This document shows positions 6,228-10,258 of a DNA stretch of 10,258 bases, piece by piece. Origin of the DNA: Desulfobacterales bacterium. GTDB lineage: Bacteria > Desulfobacterota > Desulfobacteria > Desulfobacterales > C00003060. Each line of letters opens with the position of its first letter. Position 1 is the first letter of the stretch. The position numbers and the translations under genes are program-made. The notes beneath the pieces were generated by a model, which searched no databases, was not told where the DNA came from, and saw only the letters and a program-made list of their open reading frames with translations. The stretch spans positions 1 through 10,258 of the forward strand of contig DAOVOU010000037.1 in the NCBI GenBank assembly GCA_030629475.1, given 5' to 3'.

Positions 6228-7964
6228 ATGCCACGTATAAGAATACTCCCTGAAATATTATCCAACAAGATCAGTGCTGGTGAGGTGGTTGAGCGTCCGG
6301 CTTCGGTTGTCAAAGAGCTTATAGAGAATGCCATTGATGCCGAAAGCACCAAGGTCGTGATGGAAATCAAAAAGGGTGGACGTGCCCTCATTCGAGTCTC
6401 TGACAACGGCGTTGGGATGGATCGGGACGATGCGCTCCTGTCCATAGAGCGCTATGCGACCAGCAAGATCTATGACGAAAAAGATCTTTTTTCCATAGCC
6501 ACACTTGGATTCAGGGGAGAGGCCCTTCCGAGCATAGCATCTGTTTCAGACATGGAGATTGTGACCAGGGCAGCGTCATCTGAAGTGGGGACCAGAATCA
6601 TTGTTGCCGGTGGAAAAATCAAGGAAGTTGCTGAGACCGGGGCTCCTAAGGGGACAATGATTTCGGTGAATCGTTTGTTTTTCAACACGCCTGCCAGACG
6701 AAAGTACCTAAAAACGGAGCAGACCGAGATGGGCCACATCAGCGACACGGTTGCACGCATGGCCCTTGCCTGGTCAGGCATCCACTTCAAGTTTTCACAC
6801 AATGGAAGGGTCCTTGCGAACTGGAGTTCTACCCCAACCCCCCTTCATCGGATAGTCGATGTGTTAGGGGAGGATTTGGAAGACTGTTTGTACGAAGTGG
6901 GCTACAAGGGCGGCAACGTCCGGGTCCACGGGTTTGTGGCCTCTCCGGATATCTCGCGAACCACTTCCCGAGGATCATACGTTTACGTCAATGGACGGTT
7001 TGTCCGGGACAAGGTGCTCGATCATGCTGTCATGGAAGCCTATGCAGGGCGCCTGATGAAAGGGAAATTCCCCCTGGTGGTGCTGTTCGTGAACCTCGCC
7101 CATGATCAGGTGGATGTGAATGTCCATCCCACCAAGTACTCGGTTCGGTTTGAAGCCCCAAAGCAGGTCCACGATGTCGTTGCAAGGGCTGTATCAGAAA
7201 GCTTGCAGAGATTCGATCGTCCTAGATGGGGACAAACCCAAATTGTGAAACCAATGCGACGACCGATCCCGTACAGGCTTTCTCCACCTCGCGGAGCAGT
7301 CAGTGAGCCCAAATCCGAACCGACGTCTCCGACATTCAGCCACGCGCCTGAGGCCGCACCACCCCTGTGGTCTGAAAGATATTTTGCCTCCCTCAGGATC
7401 ATCGGCCAGCTCCACAACACCTACATCGTTTGCGAGTCTGATGATGGACTCGTACTGATCGATCAGCATGCTGCCCATGAGCGCGTCGTTTTCGAGTCCC
7501 TCAAGGCTGCCTACAGCCGCTCGGCTATTACCACCCAGGGTTTGTTGGTCCCTGAGACCATCGACTTGAATCATCGGGAAGCCGGCATCCTGGAAACGCT
7601 TCTAAAAGACTTGAGGGACATGGGCCTGGAGATAGAACCCTTTGGAGGGAAGACTTACCTGATAAAGTCGGTCCCGGCCTTACTGGCCGGCAGGCCTGTG
7701 AAGCCGCTTGTTATGGAAATTGTAGAAAAGGCGGCTGAAATCGGTCTTGCCTCAGGCCTCCATCGCGGCGCGGACGAGTGCTTGACTATTATGGCCTGTC
7801 ACGGTGCTATAAGGGCCAATCAAAAGCTTGCGGACGAACAGATGAAGGCCCTGTTGGAACAACTGGATACCCTTGAACATGCCTCCCATTGTCCCCACGG
7901 TCGTCCAACCTATATTCACCGAACCCTGCGCCAAGTGGAAAAGGATTTTAAGCGGATCGTGTGA
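6228..7964 (+). CDS. mutL: DNA mismatch repair protein MutL (endonuclease type)
   Basis: Links MutS mismatch recognition to strand removal. The 578-residue protein has an N-terminal GHKL ATPase (about 1-330) with ENAIDA (33-38, catalytic E33), DNGVGM (59-64), ATSKI (77-81) and LGFRGEALPSIASVS (93-107). A proline- and serine-rich linker (about 333-383) leads to the C-terminal dimerisation/endonuclease domain. There DQHA-x2-E-x4-E is present exactly (412-423), with ACHGAIRA (523-530), CPHGRPT (555-561) and a terminal FKR (574-576). These are the metal-site motifs of nicking MutL proteins, absent from E. coli MutL, so this organism likely uses MutL incision rather than MutH. MPRIRILPEILSNKISAGEVVERP fixes the start. 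The ribosome binding site is weak, with only GAAAG touching the ATG, so coupling to the preceding gene is plausible. mutS is not in the window; miaA, a frequent mutL neighbour, is also absent. Confidence 0.97.
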   Translation: MPRIRILPEILSNKISAGEVVERPASVVKELIENAIDAESTKVVMEIKKGGRALIRVSDNGVGMDRDDALLSIERYATSKIYDEKDLFSIATLGFRGEALPSIASVSDMEIVTRAASSEVGTRIIVAGGKIKEVAETGAPKGTMISVNRLFFNTPARRKYLKTEQTEMGHISDTVARMALAWSGIHFKFSHNGRVLANWSSTPTPLHRIVDVLGEDLEDCLYEVGYKGGNVRVHGFVASPDISRTTSRGSYVYVNGRFVRDKVLDHAVMEAYAGRLMKGKFPLVVLFVNLAHDQVDVNVHPTKYSVRFEAPKQVHDVVARAVSESLQRFDRPRWGQTQIVKPMRRPIPYRLSPPRGAVSEPKSEPTSPTFSHAPEAAPPLWSERYFASLRIIGQLHNTYIVCESDDGLVLIDQHAAHERVVFESLKAAYSRSAITTQGLLVPETIDLNHREAGILETLLKDLRDMGLEIEPFGGKTYLIKSVPALLAGRPVKPLVMEIVEKAAEIGLASGLHRGADECLTIMACHGAIRANQKLADEQMKALLEQLDTLEHASHCPHGRPTYIHRTLRQVEKDFKRIV

Positions 7965-8017
7965 GACCAGCATGATCCTTAACCTGTACAAGCCGGAGCC
8001 AAACAGGTAAGGGACTC

Positions 8018-8220
8018 ATCACGAAAACACGAAAGTACGAAAACACGAAAATAAGCTCAAATGACAAAGTACCAAAGTTTCTCCTCCTGAACTTCCGCAC
8101 GTGGTATTCATTTGGGTTTTGACATTTGTCATTCCTTTGAACTTTGGGCTTTGGAATTTGTCATTTTTCGCGTTTAATCTTTGACTCTTTCGTGTTTTCG
8201 TCCTTTCGTGTTTTCGTGAT
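8018..8220. repeat. Inverted element with four-unit ACGAAAxx arms
   Basis: The left arm (8018-8052) is ATC followed by ACGAAAAC, ACGAAAGT, ACGAAAAC, ACGAAAAT. The right arm (8186-8220), read on minus, is ATC followed by ACGAAAAC, ACGAAAGG, ACGAAAAC, ACGAAAGA. The arms agree at 32 of 35 positions. Inside them lies a second, imperfect inverted pair built on AAATGACAAA and CCAAAG (8058-8080 and, on minus, 8166-8121), with CAAAG recurring every seven bases on the right side. The element begins 54 bp after mutL ends. Its right part holds the end and stop codon of the convergent ykgJ-like gene. It may form a long hairpin in the mutL transcript, but no U-tract marks a classic terminator. Confidence 0.88.
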
Positions 8221-8899
8221 TGCTTTTAGAATTTCTCAAAAGCCGCTTTCTTTTTCCCATAGCCATTGCCTTTACCCTCAATAGCCCGGGGCTGTTATGA
8301 AAATACATCAGGCTGGAAGAATATCCTGCCTGGATAAAACAGGTCTCCAGGTCATCAAAAAGGACAGGGCGATTTGGCCAGGTGTATCTTTTTTCTCCCC
8401 GCTTTAGTCTTTCCCATTCTTTCAACGCCAGAGGGTCTTTTTCAAACACCGTTTTCCTGGCATGTTCGCAGAGAAACATCTCGCACACAATCGGCTTTAT
8501 ACGCCAAAGGCAACCCCTTTTTCCAAGATAGACACACTTCATGCCGGGGTTTGGAAGGCTCAGAACTTGGAGCAGAGGGTCAATCTCTTCGTCTGACGAC
8601 ATCAGGACATTGATGACTACGTCAGCAAAAAATGTTGTAATCCCTTCACGACTGCAGCATGCACTGTAATGGTTTTGGTAGCACTTCTGAGTGCAGACTT
8701 CGGAAAAATAGTGTCGCAAGAACTGGTCTACTTCTTTTCTAAACCGGAGATAGTTTCTTGTCCTTGTCTTCAGCCTTGCCAGTTCAGAAGGCGAAAGCGT
8801 TTTGAAGTGGTGGCGTACCAATAGAATCGCTTCTGACTGTTCCCGGTTATACTCGCTCACGTTGTCTTTGGTTGTGTTTGGGTGGTGACATTTTGGCAT
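8174..8899 (-). CDS. YkgJ-like zinc/iron-chelating cysteine-cluster protein
   Basis: A 241-residue soluble protein with ten cysteines. Eight fall in two groups: C69, C73, C81, C82 and C122, C130, C139, C144 (CVYLGKRGC and IVCEMFLC). This spacing resembles the YkgJ/CxxCxxCC family, which is thought to bind Zn or Fe-S; its biochemical role is unsettled, so none is assigned. No membrane segment is seen. The last 15 residues (NHENTKGRKHERVKD, 227-241) are encoded by the right arm of an intergenic repeat, so the C-terminus is probably acquired. The start is uncertain: ATG 8899 has no good ribosome binding site, and a TATAAA at 8905-8900 touching it would place transcription start inside the frame, which would favour GTG at codon 14 (8860). 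It converges on mutL. Confidence 0.75.
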   Translation of the reverse strand: MPKCHHPNTTKDNVSEYNREQSEAILLVRHHFKTLSPSELARLKTRTRNYLRFRKEVDQFLRHYFSEVCTQKCYQNHYSACCSREGITTFFADVVINVLMSSDEEIDPLLQVLSLPNPGMKCVYLGKRGCLWRIKPIVCEMFLCEHARKTVFEKDPLALKEWERLKRGEKRYTWPNRPVLFDDLETCFIQAGYSSSLMYFHNSPGLLRVKAMAMGKRKRLLRNSKSNHENTKGRKHERVKD

Positions 8900-8927
8900 T
8901 TTATATCGGTTTTTTGTATCTTCTCAA
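8900..8927 (-). promoter_or_regulatory. Possible hybrid promoter for the ykgJ-like gene
   Basis: On the minus strand, TTGAGA (8927-8922) forms the outer end of the MITE-like palindrome and is followed, after 16 bp, by TATAAA (8905-8900). Outward -35 boxes at element ends can create hybrid promoters. The -10 touches the annotated ATG, so the transcript would start a few bases inside the frame; either translation begins at GTG codon 14 or the match is chance. Confidence 0.35.
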
Positions 8928-9058
8928 TAAATCGGGGTAGATGCTTTGGTAGGCCAATTTTCTGGATTCCCGCCTGCGCGGGAATGACAATTGTATCTAA
9001 TTGTCGGTCATTCCCGCGAAGGCGGGAATCCAGGAGTTGATACCCCGAGTTATTGAGA
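8922..9058. mobile_element. 137-bp MITE-like palindrome with two dRS3-like cores
   Basis: Outer arms 8922-8940 and 9040-9058 are inverted copies (17 of 19 positions, TCTCAATAAxTCGGGGTA). Inner arms 8962-8988 and 9007-9033 are inverted copies matching at 26 of 27 positions. Each inner arm is itself a hairpin of the form ATTCCC-N8-GGGAAT (8966-8985 and 9010-9029), the pattern defined for Neisseria dRS3 repeats and also common as dispersed repeats in other proteobacteria. No ORF is present, so if mobile it would depend on a transposase elsewhere. No target-site duplication is obvious. Both outer ends carry an outward-reading TTGAGA. The long self-complementary structure could also act as a bidirectional transcription barrier between the ykgJ-like gene and hup. 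Confidence 0.75.
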
Positions 9059-9232
9059 TTTTACGGTTTTTTTACCATGACCGAGCGTCAAAGTATAGCC
9101 ATAAGCTCCCAACTCTTTGTCTCTTATGTCATAGCATCGTCACAGACGGTCACACTTGCGTTTTTTAAGAATCATTGAGCAACCGAATCATCGCCGCTGC
9201 AGGAAGGAACCAAAAGAGATGTATCTGCTACA

Positions 9233-9278
9233 GTATATTGTGCCTTTTAGCCGTTTTTTTCTGTATATTGTGTTTTTT
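9233..9278 (+). repeat. Direct repeat pair upstream of the HU gene
   Basis: GTATATTGTG followed by YYTTTT occurs at 9233-9248 and 9263-9278, starting exactly 30 bp apart and ending just before the -35 candidate at 9281. About three helical turns separate the copies, so a regulator could bind both on the same DNA face. Each copy also contains TATATT, which could instead act as a -10 element. Confidence 0.6.
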
Positions 9279-9280
9279 CC

Positions 9281-9308
9281 TTGACTTTCAAGAAAGCTAT
9301 ATTCTATT
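9281..9308 (+). promoter_or_regulatory. Candidate promoter of the HU gene
   Basis: -35 TTGACT (9281-9286) and, after 16 bp, TCTATT (9303-9308) as a modest -10. The transcript would begin near 9315, giving a leader of about 50 nt. A second TTGACA at 9321-9326 has no acceptable -10 at the right distance. Confidence 0.4.
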
Positions 9309-9348
9309 AGCCCGTACATCTTGACAAGGTTCCTTTTTCACCCAAACC

Positions 9349-9359
9349 AAAGGAGGAAG
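9349..9359 (+). promoter_or_regulatory. Strong ribosome binding site of the HU gene
   Basis: AAAGGAGGAAGG lies about five bases before the ATG at 9365 and contains the full anti-Shine-Dalgarno complement AGGAGG. It is the strongest such site in the window, consistent with high expression of a nucleoid protein. Confidence 0.85.
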
Positions 9360-9364
9360 GCATC

Positions 9365-9637
9365 ATGACAAAAACAGAACTGGTGCAACAGATGGCAAAG
9401 GATGCGGGGATCTCAAAGGCTGCGGCTAACAAGGCCCTGGACTCGTTTGTTGACAGTGTCAAGAAAGCCCTGAAAAAGAAGGACAGCGGAATCACGCTGG
9501 TTGGTTTTGGCACCTTTTCCAAGGTCCGTCGTAAAGCAAGGAAAGGCAGAAATCCCCAAACAGGCGAAGAAATAAAGATAAAGGCGCGCAATGCCGTGAA
9601 GTTCAAACCCGGTAAAGCGTTAAAAGATGCTATTTGA
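9365..9637 (+). CDS. hup: HU-family DNA-binding protein
   Basis: Histone-like nucleoid protein that binds and bends DNA as a dimer with little sequence specificity. The 90-residue length is typical. MTKTELVQQMAKDAGISKAAA forms the N-terminal helices and dimer core; GFGTF (47-51) is the family signature; the arm contains GRNPQTGEEI (61-70) with the conserved intercalating proline P64; and KFKPGKALKDAI is the normal C-terminus. The basic composition is as expected. The start is fixed by an excellent ribosome binding site, and a Rho-independent terminator follows 19 bp after the stop, so it is a single-gene unit. IHF subunits are related, but the sequence fits HU better. Bacteria of this group often have several HU paralogues, so the symbol stays generic. 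Confidence 0.96.
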   Translation: MTKTELVQQMAKDAGISKAAANKALDSFVDSVKKALKKKDSGITLVGFGTFSKVRRKARKGRNPQTGEEIKIKARNAVKFKPGKALKDAI

Positions 9638-9655
9638 TAAGTTCAGTTGTTTGGT

Positions 9656-9688
9656 AAGGTGGCTCTTTCCCAATGGGCCACCTTTTTG
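9656..9688 (+). terminator. Rho-independent terminator of the HU gene
   Basis: A perfect 8-bp stem, AAGGTGGC (9656-9663) with GCCACCTT (9677-9684), encloses a 13-nt loop and runs straight into TTTTT (9683-9687). Position, GC content and the T-run fit a classical terminator. Confidence 0.9.
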
Positions 9689-9703
9689 TTTGAACTCTTA
9701 ATT

Positions 9704-9754
9704 CGCTTCGCTCACAATTGGAATGATGGAATCTTGGAATACTGGAATATTGGG
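9704..9754 (+). repeat. Third GGAATNNT array with shared flank
   Basis: Four 8-bp units GGAATGAT, GGAATCTT, GGAATACT, GGAATATT (9720-9751) followed by GGG (9752-9754), preceded by CGCTTCGCT..CAATT. The same flank precedes the minus-strand array in the gatC-gatA gap (CGCTTCGCTACGCAATT). The shared boundary marks these as copies of one element, not chance low-complexity DNA. A partial opposite arm may remain at 9802-9815 (CCCAACATTCCATT). Confidence 0.85.
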
Positions 9755-9805
9755 TTAATAGGAATGAAAACAATTAAAAAATGATTCCCTTCAGCCTTGT
9801 CCCCA

Positions 9806-9849
9806 ACATTCCATTCTGATGGCACAGACATTCCATTCTGATGGCACAG
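9806..9849. repeat. 22-bp tandem duplication
   Basis: Two perfect head-to-tail copies of a 22-bp unit (9806-9827 and 9828-9849) that begin ACATTCCATTCTG and end ATGGCACAG. The second copy's TGGCAC (9842-9847) pairs with GTGCCA (9854-9859) across a 6-nt loop. The duplication falls where the opposite arm of the third GGAATNNT element would be expected and seems to have disrupted it. Confidence 0.85.
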
Positions 9850-9957
9850 AAAAGTGCCACTGAAAGATAAAGGATTACAACGAGTTGTAGAATTTCCGAG
9901 ACGTCATATTAGGGCGACGTAAACGCCATGCTTGTGCTCCCCTTCCCTTCCTGGCAA

Positions 9958-10047
9958 GATTTCTCCCTGGCCCAGACCGGGTTCTTATATAGCATCGGTT
10001 ATTATTCTCATGTCGCGCCAGGGCAGGCACATTCGTTCGAAATGACA
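9958..10047. repeat. Dispersed GATTTCTC..CATTCGTTCGAAATGAC repeat, apparently split
   Basis: GATTTCTC (9958-9965) and CACATTCGTTCGAAATGAC (10028-10047) look like the two parts of a widely dispersed intergenic repeat normally read as GATTTCTCAC-TTCGTTCGAAATGAC. Between them lie 62 bp (9966-10027) that start CCTGGCCC and end GGGCAGG, imperfect inverted ends. The uninterrupted form is recalled from other genomes and is not present in this window. Confidence 0.5.
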
Positions 10048-10104
10048 ATACGGGCTGAACTCTTACCTTTTCCTTAATGGAAGAAAGAAATGACAAGGAT
10101 GAAC

Positions 10105-10128
10105 TACCCCGCCGTAAGCGGCGGGGTA
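10105..10128. repeat. REP-like perfect hairpin
   Basis: TACCCCGCCG (10105-10114) and CGGCGGGGTA (10119-10128) form a perfect 10-bp stem with a TAAG loop. No T-run follows, so it is not a standard terminator. A second, weaker stem CGCAGC/GCTGTG (10156-10161 and 10164-10169) follows 28 bp later, giving the look of a paired REP unit. No RAYT-type transposase is in the window. Confidence 0.75.
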
Positions 10129-10209
10129 TCAAAATGAGTGTGTTATCTTTTCTATCGCAGCAAGCTGTGGGGAAATAAACCCTGCAGATTTCGCATCGTA
10201 CTTCAAATG

Positions 10210-10238
10210 ATTCGAGTAATCCGTGTAATCTGCGGAAT
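10210..10238 (+). repeat. 9-bp-period repeat (ATYCGNGTA type)
   Basis: Three successive 9-bp units: ATTCGAGTA, ATCCGTGTA, ATCTGCGGA, followed by AT. Similar AATCCGTGTAATC strings occur between genes in many environmental bacteria. It stops 20 bp before the window edge. Confidence 0.6.
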
Positions 10239-10258
10239 ATGAGGATTAAAGAGGCCAG

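Larger units (their letters stand above)
8900..9364. other. Intergenic region between the ykgJ-like gene and hup
   Basis: This 465-bp gap between divergent genes holds the MITE-like palindrome (8922-9058), then about 170 bp (9060-9230) in which I see no gene, RNA or repeat, then the direct repeats, promoter candidate and ribosome binding site of the HU gene. No tRNA or obvious small RNA was recognised. Confidence 0.6.
9638..10258. other. Gene-free, repeat-rich region after hup
   Basis: No credible coding region in 621 bp. After the terminator come, in order, the third GGAATNNT array, the 22-bp duplication with a small hairpin, the split dispersed repeat, the REP-like hairpin and the 9-bp-period repeat. 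An 85-codon minus-strand frame (9875-10132) crosses the split repeat and the hairpin and looks like repeat translation. No tRNA or other RNA gene was recognised. Confidence 0.7.

Noticed and set aside
6470..7574. Long minus-strand frames (104 to 126 codons) opposite mutL
   Set aside because: They overlap each other and a complete MutL; product sequences show no family features.
8018..8220. CRISPR array
   Set aside because: Units are contiguous 8-mers without spacers and are arranged as inverted arms; no cas genes nearby.
9060..9230. Small RNA or tRNA gene in the ykgJ-hup gap
   Set aside because: No cloverleaf, strong hairpin or terminator could be identified by eye.
9321..9326. TTGACA as the HU -35 box
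   Set aside because: No TA-rich -10 occurs 16-18 bp downstream; that stretch is CCCAAACCAA.
9842..9859. IS21-type terminal inverted repeat remnant
   Set aside because: The TGGCAC/GTGCCA pair is only six bases and no transposase fragment is nearby; I cannot support an IS assignment.
9875..10132. 85-codon minus-strand frame in the region after hup
   Set aside because: Its N-terminal codons translate the REP-like hairpin and its middle the dispersed repeat; no ribosome binding site seen.

Overview
The window reads as bacterial chromosome of moderate GC content. It carries a housekeeping block for glycolysis, aminoacyl-tRNA formation and mismatch repair, with several families of short-period intergenic repeats between the genes. 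The combination of argS followed directly by a membrane-anchored SPOR protein, gatC/gatA for indirect aminoacylation, a small acidic protein before mutL, and intergenic arrays of the GGAATNNT, ACGAAAAC and GCGGAAT types points to Desulfobacterota (former Deltaproteobacteria). That placement is an inference from gene content and repeat style; no 16S or other phylogenetic marker is present.

Layout. (1) 15-1286, minus strand: enolase, with a near-consensus promoter about 200 bp upstream and a five-unit 7-bp repeat in its leader. (2) 1663-7964, plus strand: a six-gene run argS, SPOR-domain protein, gatC, gatA, a 60-residue protein and mutL. argS has a good promoter whose predicted start point falls on the start codon and it has no Shine-Dalgarno sequence, so it may be leaderless. 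A paired inverted array of GGAATNNT units separates gatC from gatA, and gatA starts at TTG just outside it. (3) 7965-8220: an inverted element whose arms each hold four 8-bp ACGAAAxx units. Its right arm encodes the last 15 residues of (4), a minus-strand YkgJ-like cysteine-cluster protein (8174-8899). (5) 8922-9058: a 137-bp MITE-like palindrome with two ATTCCC-N8-GGGAAT cores, ending just upstream of the ykgJ-like gene. (6) 9365-9637: an HU-family nucleoid protein with an excellent ribosome binding site, a candidate promoter preceded by a 30-bp-spaced direct repeat, and a Rho-independent terminator. (7) 9638-10258: no credible gene, but a third GGAATNNT array, a 22-bp tandem duplication, a dispersed repeat apparently split by about 62 bp, a perfect 10-bp-stem hairpin and a 9-bp-period repeat.

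How the genes fit together. ArgRS and GatCA serve translation: GatCA, with a GatB not encoded here, would convert misacylated Glu-tRNA(Gln) and/or Asp-tRNA(Asn). MutL carries the metal-dependent endonuclease motif, implying nicking-type mismatch repair. The SPOR protein would bind denuded septal peptidoglycan. HU packages DNA. No phage, CRISPR, toxin-antitoxin or biosynthetic system is visible. The unexplained part of the window is the set of intergenic repeats, above all the fact that unrelated sequences share one construction: 8-bp units, four per arm, 35-bp arms, inverted.
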